Assembly: GCA_020853705.1 (NCBI GenBank)
Contig: JADYYK010000016.1
Span: 1 to 32,219, forward strand
Direction: 5' to 3'
Length of the DNA stretch: 32,219 nucleotides
Origin: Deltaproteobacteria bacterium
GTDB lineage: Bacteria > Myxococcota_A > Polyangia > Haliangiales > JADYYK01
In this document: one piece after another, positions 1-7,780 of the stretch
How positions within the stretch are numbered: position 1 is the stretch's first letter
How the letters are laid out: each line of letters starts with the position of its first letter
Translations under genes and position numbers: made by a program
Notes under the pieces: model-generated
Databases searched by the model: none
Seen by the model: the letters and a program-made list of their open reading frames with translations, nothing else
Told to the model about the DNA's origin: nothing

Positions 1-17
1 CTCGCGAAATTTCTGAC

Positions 18-70
18 GGCCGGCAATATCCGGCCTGGAGGTTCCGGGCGCGCGGAGCGCACCCGGAACC
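18..70. repeat. Two adjacent hairpins at window start
   Basis: The first hairpin has 6-bp arms (GGCCGG at 18-23 and CCGGCC at 30-35) around a 6-base loop. The second pairs GGTTCCGGG (40-48) with CCCGGAACC (62-70), and continues inside through a C-A mismatch into GCGC/GCGC (50-53 and 57-60) around a GGA loop. Neither is followed by a T tract, so they are not typical intrinsic terminators. With the larger hairpin just downstream they form a run of three structures in 130 bp. They could be the 3' untranslated region or terminator of a gene left of the window, a REP-like element, or part of a structured RNA. The fold is visible; the role is not. Confidence 0.6.
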
Positions 71-72
71 GG

Positions 73-132
73 ATAGTGCCGCTGCCGGGAGTTCCGCCCT
101 TTCTGGGCGGAACTCCCGGCGGGCGGCACTAT
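73..132. repeat. Large near-perfect inverted repeat (25-bp stem)
   Basis: An outer 10-bp arm pair (73-82 with 123-132) is separated by a small internal bulge (83-84 versus 120-122) from an inner 15-bp perfect arm pair (85-99 with 105-119), with a 5-base loop TTTCT. The right outer arm runs into the 12-bp palindrome GCACTATAGTGC (126-137), which contains TATAGT, a possible -10 box for the operon beginning at 198. I saw no convincing -35 box. The structure could be a terminator for an upstream gene, a small non-autonomous element, or a control site. Confidence 0.7.
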
Positions 133-197
133 AGTGCGGCAATGACAGGCGGCTCCAGCGGACTCGTCCTCGCCGCCGCGGGCGGGTCGGGCGGGTG

Positions 198-851
198 ATG
201 AGCGACGGCCACGACGACGCGCGCGGCGCGGCCGTGGCCCCGGCGCCGGACGTGGCGTGGGGGGCCGAGGTCGAGCGCCAGCTCGAGCGCGGGGCGCGTC
301 GTGGCGAGCACGCGCGCGCCGGGCTGCTGGAGACGGTGGCCGAGCTGACCCTGAGTATCCGCGCCGCGCTGGAGCTGATGGTGCTGCGCGGGGTGGCCAC
401 CCGCGACGAGGTCGCCGAGGGCTATCGCGCCCAGCGCGCCAAGATGAAGGAAGACGCCGCACGCCAGCAGCTGGGCCTCGGGCTCAACCTCGATCCGGGC
501 GACAAGTACGGCGCGCGCGAGAACCTGCTCGACTGCGCGGCCCGGCTGCCGCTGTGCAAGGGCGTGTGCTGCTTCATGGAGCAGGCGCTGCAGGAGGACG
601 ATCTGGCCGAGGGGGTGGTGCGCTGGGATCACCTGCGCCCGTACTGGATCCGCCACCGCAAGGACGGCGGCTGCTTTCACCTGGGGCCGCACGGCTGCAA
701 GATCTTCGACAATCGGCCGCGGATCTGTCGGGTCTACACCTGCGAGCTGGACGGCCGGGTGTGGCTGGACTTCGCCGGCCGGGTCCCCAACAGCGAGGCC
801 ATCGAGCAGCTGCTGGCCGCCGCGGCCAGCGGCGAGGAGCCCACCGAATGA
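198..851 (+). CDS. YkgJ-type cysteine-cluster protein
   Basis: Predicted soluble 217-residue protein of the YkgJ/YcgN-like family, thought to bind zinc or iron through clustered cysteines; no enzymatic role is established. The cysteines visible are C113, C120, C124, C125, then C159, C167, C177 and C182, with the family-like context CKGVCC and a later PRICRVYTC stretch. The N-terminal ~105 residues are charged and probably helical. A GTG lies directly before the ATG; I chose the ATG. The stop overlaps the next start (ATGA), so it is first in a coupled three-gene operon. A second gene with the same kind of cluster lies at 4314-5444. The family call is strong; the metal and partner are unknown. 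Confidence 0.85.
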   Translation: MSDGHDDARGAAVAPAPDVAWGAEVERQLERGARRGEHARAGLLETVAELTLSIRAALELMVLRGVATRDEVAEGYRAQRAKMKEDAARQQLGLGLNLDPGDKYGARENLLDCAARLPLCKGVCCFMEQALQEDDLAEGVVRWDHLRPYWIRHRKDGGCFHLGPHGCKIFDNRPRICRVYTCELDGRVWLDFAGRVPNSEAIEQLLAAAASGEEPTE

Positions 852-2155
852 CGACGAGAACGACGAGAGGACGCGTGCTGGGGGCGGTCGCGGTCGCGGC
901 GACCGGGATGGTGGCAGGAGCGGTGTGGGCCGGCTGCACCCGCAGCGCGCGGCGCCAGGGCAAGGACCCCACGCCGCGGCCCACGGCGTCGCCGTCGCCC
1001 GCCGTGCTGGGGCTGCCGATGCTGCTGCTGGAGGCGCACCTACCCGAGCAGGCCAGCGCGCGCTACCAGGCCGTGCGCGTCGAGCCCGACGGCAGCGTGA
1101 CCCTGGGCGACAGCCTGCAAGCGCCGGCGCTGCCGCTGCAGAACTGGCCCGGCCACTACCGCACCGCGGTGGCCTTCGATCACGGGCTGTGGGCGCGCGC
1201 CGAGCAGACCGCGGCCCCCGACAGCCAGCCGGCGCTGCACCGGGTGCTGGTGCGGCGACTCGGCGGTGGGGCCGGCGCCGAGGTGGCCATCGAGGTCGGC
1301 GCGGCGCAGCCGGCGGCGCTGCACCTGGCCGCGGGGGGCCTGTTCGTGGGCAGCGCGGGGCGGGTGGCGTGGACCGACCTCGGGCGCCCGGCGGCGCCGA
1401 CCACCCTGGTCGAGCGCGACATGGCCTACAAGGAGTACGACATCTTCGTGCGCCACGGGGATCGCGTGCTGGCCATCGACGACGTGGTCACCCCGATGCT
1501 GGCCGACTGGTTCCGCGTCCAGGCCGGGCGCGCGCCCGAGCGGCTGGGTGACTTCACCATGCCGGGCCTCATCAACGGCCACTATGACCTGGCCGCGCTG
1601 GTGCCCGGGCCCGGCCCCGACGAGTGGCGGGTCTATGTGGTGGCGCCCTACGGCATCATGTCGGGCTGGGGCCAGGAGCTGGCGGTGCTGCCCATCCGCA
1701 AGGACAAGCTGGACGTACCCGAGCACATGCTGCTCAACGGCGGTGGCGGCCCGGGGGTGGAGGAGCACGTCGATCGCGGCACTCACAAGCCGGAGCGGCT
1801 GACCACGGGCACCGAGTTCACCGCGTTCACCGGTCTGACGGTGGCGCCCGATGGCCATGTCCTGGTGGCGGCGGGCGAGCGCGGCGTGCTGGTGTTCGCG
1901 GCGACCCTGGCCGGCAAGCCGACCGTGCTGCCCGGGGTCTGCCACGACGTCATCGGGTTCGAGGGGCGGCTGTTCGCGCTGTGCCAGGAGCCGGCGCCGG
2001 GCGGGGCGCCGGCGGGCGCGGCGCCAGCGGGTGCGGCCGCGGTCGATGCCGGCGTCGGGGCCGGCGTGCTGCTGGGGCTGAAGCTGGAGGGTGAGTCGGT
2101 GGTCGAGGTGTCGCGCACGAGGTTGCCCGCGCTGTACCGGCGCTTCGTGAACTGA
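848..2155 (+). CDS. Putative lipoprotein, beta-propeller-like
   Basis: Predicted 435-residue exported protein of unknown function. The N terminus has basic residues, a hydrophobic stretch at about 10-28, and Cys30 after WAG, which resembles a lipobox with an unusual Trp at -3. The body is rich in short strand-like segments with repeated patterns such as GLFVG..GRVAWTDL and HVLVAAGERGVLVFAA, suggesting a WD/PQQ-like propeller, but I could not assign a family. Near residues 375-400 is an Ala/Gly/Pro low-complexity insert. The start overlaps the upstream stop (ATGA) and the stop shares one base with the next start (TGATG), so expression is probably coupled to the cysteine-cluster protein and the coiled-coil protein. 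Confidence 0.75.
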   Translation: MTTRTTRGRVLGAVAVAATGMVAGAVWAGCTRSARRQGKDPTPRPTASPSPAVLGLPMLLLEAHLPEQASARYQAVRVEPDGSVTLGDSLQAPALPLQNWPGHYRTAVAFDHGLWARAEQTAAPDSQPALHRVLVRRLGGGAGAEVAIEVGAAQPAALHLAAGGLFVGSAGRVAWTDLGRPAAPTTLVERDMAYKEYDIFVRHGDRVLAIDDVVTPMLADWFRVQAGRAPERLGDFTMPGLINGHYDLAALVPGPGPDEWRVYVVAPYGIMSGWGQELAVLPIRKDKLDVPEHMLLNGGGGPGVEEHVDRGTHKPERLTTGTEFTAFTGLTVAPDGHVLVAAGERGVLVFAATLAGKPTVLPGVCHDVIGFEGRLFALCQEPAPGGAPAGAAPAGAAAVDAGVGAGVLLGLKLEGESVVEVSRTRLPALYRRFVN

Positions 2156-2871
2156 TGGACCACCGTAGTGATCTGGCGGCCGCGCTGGCGCGGATCGCGG
2201 CGCTCCAGTTCGAGCTGAAGGAGCTGCGCGCGGGCGCCGGCAAGGCGGCGCCGGGGGAGGTCGAGGGTCGCGCCCGGGCGCTGGCCCAGGCCGAGGTGGC
2301 GCGCGCGCGGGCGGACGCCGAGCGCGCCGGCAAGCAGGCCCTGGCGGCGGCGGAGGCGGCCGCCGCGGCAGCGCTCAGGCGCGCCGAGACCGCCGAGCGC
2401 ACGCTGGGGCGCGAGCGCGAGACCCTGACCGCGCTGCGTGCGCGCGTCAAGAGCGTGGAGAGCGCCCTGGAGCTGGAGCGGGTGGCGCGCAAGGCGGCCG
2501 AGAAGCGCGCCGCCAAGGCCGAGAAGGGCGAGGCCGAGCCCGGCGCCACCAGGGCCAGCCGCACCGTGAACAGTCGACGCGAGGCCATGTGGCGGCAGGC
2601 CCGGCTGGCCACGCTGGCGCCGGGTGCGCTGCTGGCGACCAGCTCGGACACGCTGAACCAGGCGCTGCGCACGCAGCGACGCGAGCACGAGAGCTACGCC
2701 GCGGCTGGCTCGCTCCGGCAGGCCGCGGGCGGCGAGCCGGTGCTGGTGCATCCCCGGCCGGCGGCGATGGGCTTCGCCGAGGTCCGGGTCGGTCCCGGGA
2801 TGGGGGAGATCCTGGTCACCACGCAGGACGCGGTGGTGGATCCAGCGCGCCCGAAGCGGCGCAAGAGGTAG
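2155..2871 (+). CDS. Ala/Arg/Glu-rich coiled-coil protein
   Basis: A 238-residue protein with no recognised domain. Residues about 5-130 are almost entirely Ala, Glu, Arg, Leu and Lys in heptad-like spacing, indicating a long coiled coil. The C-terminal ~100 residues look globular (GEPVLVHPRPAAMGFAEVRV and EILVTTQDAVV). There is no signal peptide or membrane segment. The Lys/Arg tail (RPKRRKR) may bind nucleic acid or membrane. It is the last gene of the operon from 198, with its ATG overlapping the preceding TGA by one base. It converges with the lipoprotein gene at 2937. The GC-rich gap of 65 bp shows no T-tract terminator. Confidence 0.75.
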   Translation: MDHRSDLAAALARIAALQFELKELRAGAGKAAPGEVEGRARALAQAEVARARADAERAGKQALAAAEAAAAAALRRAETAERTLGRERETLTALRARVKSVESALELERVARKAAEKRAAKAEKGEAEPGATRASRTVNSRREAMWRQARLATLAPGALLATSSDTLNQALRTQRREHESYAAAGSLRQAAGGEPVLVHPRPAAMGFAEVRVGPGMGEILVTTQDAVVDPARPKRRKR

Positions 2872-2936
2872 GTAGGGCGGAGCAGGGTCGAGCGGGGGCG
2901 GGAGCGGGGTGACGCGCGGGCGCGCGGCTCAGGGGG

Positions 2937-3653
2937 TCAGTTGCAGTCGAACACGACCTGGGTGAACACGTTGGCGTCGACGCGGAAGGCGGTGATGGCG
3001 GCGTGCGGCGAGCAGGTGTGGCCGCTGGGCGGCATCGCGGTCACTGTGGTGGTGCCCGCGACGACGTTGGGGAACACCAGCTGCTTGTCCCCGGGCACCG
3101 TGCTGGCCAGCGCCGGCGTCTCCGGGTTGAACGACGCGCCATGGGTGGCGCTCAGGGTGGCGCCGTACTGCGAGCCGGGGGCGCCGCCCGCGAAGTCGAC
3201 CAGCACCACCCCCTTGGCGGTGTCCTGGGTGATGCTCAGCGCGCCCAGCACCTGGGTGACGTCGCTGTTCGGGATGGCGCGGAAATCGAGGGTGATCGGC
3301 GTGGCGCCGACCACGACACCCTCCTGGATGGTGGCCACCGTCGGGCTGGTGACCCGGATGAAGGCGGGGCCGCGCGGCACCTGCAGGCTGTAGGCGCCGT
3401 CGTTGGCCAGCGCGGTGGTGATGGCCGGGCTGGCTCCAGCGACCGACACCGTGCCGGTGCCCAGCGGCGCGCCCGAGCCGCCATTGTCGATGGTGACGTG
3501 GCCCGACACCGCGGTCGGCGCCGCCGCGTCCGCGGTCATCATCGAGCTGTCGACCACCGCACCGCTGTCGACCGTGGTGGTGTCGTCGTCATCACCGCCG
3601 CAGCCCGCACACACGAACAGCAGCCCGAAACCGACCAGTCCAAGTCGCTTCAT
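2937..3653 (-). CDS. Lipoprotein with carboxypeptidase-regulatory-like repeats
   Basis: A 238-residue predicted lipoprotein. The signal peptide ends in CAGC with lipid Cys18, followed by a GGDDDD/TTT linker typical of surface lipoproteins in this group. Downstream, SGHVTIDNGGSGAPLGTGTV, then AITTALANDGAYSLQVPRGP, resembles a carboxypeptidase-regulatory-like beta sandwich (GxV...G.Y.l.vP), and a second such unit may follow (KQLVFPNVVAGTTTVTAMPP). Cys residues near the C terminus (HTCSPH and DCN) may form a disulfide. The start is set by a strong GGGGAGG five bases upstream of ATG; an in-frame upstream extension was discarded. It probably has a structural or binding role in the envelope, not catalysis. 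Confidence 0.82.
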   Translation of the reverse strand: MKRLGLVGFGLLFVCAGCGGDDDDTTTVDSGAVVDSSMMTADAAAPTAVSGHVTIDNGGSGAPLGTGTVSVAGASPAITTALANDGAYSLQVPRGPAFIRVTSPTVATIQEGVVVGATPITLDFRAIPNSDVTQVLGALSITQDTAKGVVLVDFAGGAPGSQYGATLSATHGASFNPETPALASTVPGDKQLVFPNVVAGTTTVTAMPPSGHTCSPHAAITAFRVDANVFTQVVFDCN

Positions 3654-3732
3654 GATGGCCTCCCCAGCCGGTTTGCACCGGCCGCACCATGGTACTCGCA
3701 AGCGAGGTTTCGTGCGCGCCAGGCGTCAGGCG

Positions 3733-4257
3733 TCAGGCGCCGTGACACTTCTTGAACTTCTTGCCGCTGCCGCACGGGCAGGGGTCGTTGCGCCCGGTCT
3801 TGTCACCGCGGGTGACCGGGACCTGCTTGACCGGGGTGCCGCTGACGAAGCGCCAGGCGCCGTCGATCTTGCGGAACTGCGAGCGTTCGTGGTGCGCGAT
3901 CTCGACGCCCTCGCTCTTGTGGCGCGCGATGAACTCGACCATGCCGGTGTCGTCGCTCTCGCCGCCCTGCTCGGTGGCCACGATGGTCAGGCCCAGCCAC
4001 TCGGCCTCGCGGGACCACTTCTCGGTGGCGGCGCGATCGACGTCGCCAGCGCCGGCGGGATCGTGGGTGGCCAGGATGTAGTCGATCTCGCCGCGCACAT
4101 AGGCGCAGTAGCGCGAGCGCATCAGCGCCTCGGCGGTGCGCGCCGGGGTGCCGGCCAGCACGGGGCCGCAGCAGCTGGAGAAGGCGCTGCCCGAGCCGCA
4201 AGGGCAGGGGCCAGCGTCGGACGTCGTCGTGGGGGCAGTCACGCGCGCATGGTGCAC
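3733..4257 (-). CDS. ychJ: YchJ-family SEC-C motif protein
   Basis: A 174-residue member of the YchJ (UPF0225) family: an NTF2-like core flanked by zinc-binding SEC-C motifs. The N-terminal motif is C18-x-C20-x8-C29-C30 and the C-terminal one is C160-x-C162-x8-C171-H172, ending [17 protein letters not shown] as in the SecA tail. Between them are the family landmarks [22 protein letters not shown] and W..LRI-like strands. The length fits the family. The start is a GTG; an in-frame GTG five codons later is equally possible and no Shine-Dalgarno sequence decides. The molecular role of the family is not firmly known. It lies between two other cysteine-rich or exported proteins on the same strand. 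Confidence 0.9.
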   Translation of the reverse strand: MHHARVTAPTTTSDAGPCPCGSGSAFSSCCGPVLAGTPARTAEALMRSRYCAYVRGEIDYILATHDPAGAGDVDRAATEKWSREAEWLGLTIVATEQGGESDDTGMVEFIARHKSEGVEIAHHERSQFRKIDGAWRFVSGTPVKQVPVTRGDKTGRNDPCPCGSGKKFKKCHGA

Positions 4258-4313
4258 GGCGGGCGGCGGCTGCGCAACGGGTCAGACCAAGCGCCGGCCG
4301 CGGGCCTCTGGCC

Positions 4314-5444
4314 TCAGGCGCCGCGGGCGCGCACCGCGGCCAGGTGGCGGGTCAGCTCATCGACCGGCGGGATGCGCACCACCGCGCCGGTGGCGTCGAA
4401 CTCGATGACGTCGGCGAGGTCGAGGAAGCCAGCCTCGTCGACCTGCAGGAGGTCGCTGGCGCCGGGGCCGAGGCGCGCGCGCACGTTGCAGCCCTCGGCC
4501 TCGAGCTCGCGACACAGCTGCGGGCGCTCCGACCGGCCCAGCACGCCGCAGCGCGCGTCCAGCCCGAGGTGGCGACAGCGGGTGTCGACCAGGATGGTCC
4601 ACTCGTCGTCCGAGACCCCGAGGCGCACGCCCGCGAAGCCGAGCAGGAACCGGGTGTAGTCGAGCGCGGCGCGTCGGAGCGGCGGCCTGCGCGGGAAGAA
4701 CAGCGTCTCGCAGCAGTGCGCCGCACAGCCGTTGCAGGCGCCGCGGTCGTCGCGCTCGGCGGGCAGCACGCGCAGCGGCTGCGGCCCCGGCGGCGGCGCG
4801 ATCGAGGCCGGCGGCGGCGCGATCGAGGCCGGCGGCGGCGCGATCGCCTGGCCGACGCCAGCCACCGCCCCGGATGCCCCGGATGCCCCGGATGCCCCGG
4901 ATGTCTCGAACCATGCCGTCGCCAGCGGGACGTCGCGGAACAGCTCGATGAGCTGGCTCCACTCCGGCAGCAGGCGCAGGTCGCCACCGGCCTCCTGCTG
5001 CATGAGCGGCATCATCAGCTCCAGGCGGGCGCGATCGATGCGCAGGAACTCGCCGCTGACGACGTAGGCCTCGGGCCCCAGCACGCGGCGATACCAGCAC
5101 ATCATGCCGTCGAAGCTGGCGCACACCCGAGGCTGCTCCGGGGTGTCGTGCACCGAGCACAGCCAGCGCCCGGGCACGCTGCGGTCGAGCTTGCGACAGG
5201 GCGAGCGCAGCCGCACCGTCCAGTCCTCCTCACCGGGCCGGAACGAGGCCACCATGCCGAGCTCGATGCCCTCGAAGTTCAGCAGATAGCGCGCCAGATC
5301 CAGGTCCGCCGCGGTGCGCATGCGAAAGGTCGCCAGCGGCACATTGGTGCAACAAGGCGACACAGTGCAGCCGCCGCACGCGGTGCCGGCGCGCGGATCA
5401 TCGGGGCCCTGGCCCAGCCGCTGGGCCGGAATCACCTGGCTCAT
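4314..5444 (-). CDS. Duplicated cysteine-cluster (YkgJ-like) protein
   Basis: A 376-residue protein made of two related halves. The first has C23, C26, C31, C32, C83, C96, C108 and C116; the second has C237, C240, C244, C245, C290, C299, C311 and C319. Both start with a C-x2-C-x3/4-CC cluster and repeat the order and approximate spacing of the other four cysteines. Both halves also carry a similar DL/DY..RYLL/RFLL.F.G..LG segment after the first cluster. The halves are joined by a linker of SGA and ASIAPPP repeats (about 182-220). This looks like an internal duplication of a YkgJ-like metal-binding unit. The start is ATG, divergent from the exported protein gene at 5525. The role is unknown; metal or Fe-S binding is inferred. 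Confidence 0.82.
   Translation of the reverse strand: MSQVIPAQRLGQGPDDPRAGTACGGCTVSPCCTNVPLATFRMRTAADLDLARYLLNFEGIELGMVASFRPGEEDWTVRLRSPCRKLDRSVPGRWLCSVHDTPEQPRVCASFDGMMCWYRRVLGPEAYVVSGEFLRIDRARLELMMPLMQQEAGGDLRLLPEWSQLIELFRDVPLATAWFETSGASGASGASGAVAGVGQAIAPPPASIAPPPASIAPPPGPQPLRVLPAERDDRGACNGCAAHCCETLFFPRRPPLRRAALDYTRFLLGFAGVRLGVSDDEWTILVDTRCRHLGLDARCGVLGRSERPQLCRELEAEGCNVRARLGPGASDLLQVDEAGFLDLADVIEFDATGAVVRIPPVDELTRHLAAVRARGA
4789..4846. repeat. 21-bp tandem repeat inside coding sequence
   Basis: The unit is two full copies and one 16-base partial copy beginning GGCGGCGGCGCGATCGAGG on the plus strand. It encodes ASIAPPP heptads in the linker between the two cysteine-cluster halves. Copy number could vary between strains without breaking the frame. 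Confidence 0.85.
4867..4902. repeat. 9-bp tandem repeat (4 copies) inside coding sequence
   Basis: Four perfect copies of GCCCCGGAT, encoding SGA triplets in the same linker. It lies about 20 bp from the 21-bp repeat, so the linker holds two independent length-variable tracts. Confidence 0.88.
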
Positions 5445-5524
5445 GGTGCCAGGCTACCGGATTTGACCGACCCTTTACGACAGTCGCGTGCGGGGTGCCG
5501 TAACTCAGGTTGCGGAGGTGTCCA

Positions 5525-6610
5525 ATGACTCGTGCCCAGGCCAGACCCGTGATCGCGTTCGTCGCCAGCTTCGCCCTCGCCCTGCCCGCCGGATGGCGGG
5601 CCCTCGACGCCGATCCACCCGGCGCGCCGGCCGCGCGTCCCCCCCTGTCGTCGGTGCAGGTCGGCGACGTGCGCGTCGAGCTGGCGGTCGAGCGCGCCAC
5701 CGTGGCCGCCGGGGAGGACGTCGCCATGCGCCTGACCGCGTACTCGAAGAGTGGCGCCGGCGCCTCCGAGCAGCCCGGCGCCAGCGCCGAGGTCGAGATC
5801 AGCATGCTGGAGCGGGTGTCGCGCTCGATGGGGCGCAACCCGATGCCCGCCCTGCTGCTCGGCGAGCGCCGCCGCCTCGAGCTGAAGGCCAGCGCCAAGG
5901 GCACCACCATCGACGTGCGCTTCAAGACCGACCGCCCCACCGACGCCATCGCCCTCGCCGGCAGCGCGCGCACCTTCACCATCCTGGTCAAGCCGGTCGA
6001 TCCCAAGCAGCCCGGCAAGCTCGGCAAGGTGCATGAGTCCGAGAGCGGCCAGGGCTGGCTGGCCGGCGATATCGGGCTGAACGGCGTCAACGCCAATACC
6101 GGCAATGGCAATGGCAATGGCGACAGCGTCGCCGTGGTGCCGGTGCCTCCCAACGGCGCGCGCCTCCCGGGGCGCTGGCGCAACTACCTGCCGCCGGGCG
6201 CGCTCCCGGCCCCCGGCAGCGCGGCCATGGCCGTGGTCACCGCGCGCGTCCCGCCGGCCTACCGCCTGACCCTGGGCACGCCGCCCGCGCTGCAGGCCGG
6301 CAAGACCGCGCGCCTCGAGCTCAAGGTCAAGAACCTCACCCAGTCCACCCTGAAGGACCTGACCCTGCCGGTGTATGGCACCGGCTTCGAGCAGGTCGGC
6401 GCCCCGGCGCGGCTCTCGCGCCTGGCCCCGGGGGCCGAGGTCACCGTGGTGCTGCACATCAAGGCCAGCGTGGACGACCCGCGCCCCGCGGTCACGGTCT
6501 CGGGCTACGCCGCGCTGGGGGGCAGCGCCGGCACCCAGGTGCAGGCCGACGCCAGCGGCAAGCTCGCGGTCACCGAGGTGGCCGCGCTGTCCTTGAACCT
6601 GGGGCTGTGA
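5525..6610 (+). CDS. Exported Ig-like protein of unknown function
   Basis: A 361-residue protein with a likely Sec signal (basic start, then VIAFVASFALALPAGW). Two regions look like Ig/CARDB-type beta sandwiches: about 35-150 (VRVELAVERATVAAGEDVAMRLTAYS) and about 240-360 (TARLELKVKNLTQSTLKDLTLPVYGT, then LAPGAEVTVVLHI). Between them is a GN-repeat linker (NTGNGNGNGD, from a 6-bp AATGGC DNA repeat). The start is ATG with GGAGG six bases upstream (5514-5518); an in-frame alternative five codons earlier lacks support. The stop overlaps the start of the deiminase-like gene, so the two are probably co-translated. A TTGACC hexamer near 5463 is a possible -35 box in the 80-bp divergent gap. Confidence 0.75.
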   Translation: MTRAQARPVIAFVASFALALPAGWRALDADPPGAPAARPPLSSVQVGDVRVELAVERATVAAGEDVAMRLTAYSKSGAGASEQPGASAEVEISMLERVSRSMGRNPMPALLLGERRRLELKASAKGTTIDVRFKTDRPTDAIALAGSARTFTILVKPVDPKQPGKLGKVHESESGQGWLAGDIGLNGVNANTGNGNGNGDSVAVVPVPPNGARLPGRWRNYLPPGALPAPGSAAMAVVTARVPPAYRLTLGTPPALQAGKTARLELKVKNLTQSTLKDLTLPVYGTGFEQVGAPARLSRLAPGAEVTVVLHIKASVDDPRPAVTVSGYAALGGSAGTQVQADASGKLAVTEVAALSLNLGL

Positions 6611-7779
6611 TGCGCACCGCCCTGGGCGCCACGCTGGGGGTGGTCGCCGCGGCCACGGTGCTGGGCGCGGTGCGGCCGGCGCCAGGCCGCGCCACCCTGC
6701 TGCGCGGCGCGCACGTCAGCGAGTCGCCCAGCGGCGGGCTCGAGCGCATCGCCATCCACTACGCGCCGGCGTTCGACGCGGTCGCTCTGCCGGTGTGGCA
6801 GCGCCTGCTGCCCGCGCTGCCGCCCCGGCTGGCGGTCGATGTCGTGGTCGCCTCGCGCGAGGACTTCGAGCGCTTCGCGGCGCTGCTGCCGGGCTGGGGC
6901 GTGGCGTCGCCGGCGCGCTTCAGGCCGGTGGTGACGGGGGGGCCGGTCACCACCTGGGCGCGCGACCGCCTGGCCGCCATCGAGACCCCGGCCGGGCCGC
7001 GGGTGCTGGCGCCGCCGCGCACCGCGGCGCCGTTCGCGGGTCGCCAGGGCGACGCCAGGGCCCCCGCCGCGCTGGCCCACGCCATGGGCAGCGAGCCCAG
7101 CGTGGCGGAGTTCGTGTTCGAGGGTGGCGATCTGGTGTCGACCCCGCGCTGGCTGTTCGCCGACATCAACCTGGTGGCGCGCAACCTGGGCCGCGTCGCC
7201 GGCGGGCGCGCGGTCATCGAGGCCGCGCTGCGCGCCCACTTCTCGCAGCGCCTGATCTGGCTCGGCGACGAGGTCGGCGAGCTGCCCGAGCACCACATCA
7301 TGATGTACATGGTGCCGCTGGGCGACGCCGCCGACACCGTGGTGGTGGGCGATCTGCGCGCGGGGCTGGCCCTGCGTGACGCCGGCCGAGGCACCGGCGT
7401 GGGCGCCGCCGCCGCCGCCGACGCCGACGCCGAGGCCACCGGCCCGACGCTGGTGGACGACGTGGACACCTGGGCGGCGCGCTTCGACCGCGCCGCCGAG
7501 CTGCTGCGCGCGCAGGGCTTCAAGGTGGTGCGCATGCCGGTGCTGGTGCTGGCGGGCGGCGGGTCGTACGTGACCTACACCAACGCGCTGTTCGATCGCG
7601 ACGCCGCCGGCCCGGTGGTCTACCTGCCGACCTATGGCATGCCGGCGCTGGACCAGGCCGCGGCGCGGATCTACCGCGGCCTCGGCCTGCGCGTGCAGCC
7701 CATCGACGTGTCGTCGATCTACCAGCTCGAGGGCTCGCTGGGCTGTCTGGTCGCGGTGCTGGCCCGCGCAGCGCGCTGA
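6610..7779 (+). CDS. Membrane-anchored deiminase-fold (PAD/agmatine deiminase-like) enzyme
   Basis: A 389-residue protein of the guanidino-group-modifying superfamily, judged by an ordered set of motifs: TWARDR (115-120), FEGGD (170-174), EHH (227-229) followed by a mostly hydrophobic strand, and the C-terminal GSLGC with Cys379 as candidate nucleophile. Peptidyl-arginine deiminase-like and agmatine deiminase-like enzymes hydrolyse guanidinium groups to urea derivatives using Cys, His and acidic residues in this order. Residues 3-20 form a hydrophobic signal or anchor, unusual for agmatine deiminases, so it may act in the periplasm. An Ala/Asp low-complexity insert lies near 260-275. The ATG overlaps the stop of the Ig-like gene (TGATG); an in-frame GTG precedes it. 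The substrate is unknown. Confidence 0.72.
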   Translation: MRTALGATLGVVAAATVLGAVRPAPGRATLLRGAHVSESPSGGLERIAIHYAPAFDAVALPVWQRLLPALPPRLAVDVVVASREDFERFAALLPGWGVASPARFRPVVTGGPVTTWARDRLAAIETPAGPRVLAPPRTAAPFAGRQGDARAPAALAHAMGSEPSVAEFVFEGGDLVSTPRWLFADINLVARNLGRVAGGRAVIEAALRAHFSQRLIWLGDEVGELPEHHIMMYMVPLGDAADTVVVGDLRAGLALRDAGRGTGVGAAAAADADAEATGPTLVDDVDTWAARFDRAAELLRAQGFKVVRMPVLVLAGGGSYVTYTNALFDRDAAGPVVYLPTYGMPALDQAAARIYRGLGLRVQPIDVSSIYQLEGSLGCLVAVLARAAR

Positions 7780-7780
7780 C

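Noticed and set aside
73..132. Intrinsic terminator
   Set aside because: The stem is strong but no T run follows on either strand, so the type was left open.
129..692. Minus-strand frame of 187 codons opposite the YkgJ gene
   Set aside because: The plus-strand cysteine motifs are real; the opposite frame has no recognisable features and would begin inside coding sequence.
3654..3701. Longer start for the lipoprotein at 2937-3653
   Set aside because: The extension has no ribosome site and would place 16 residues before the signal peptide.
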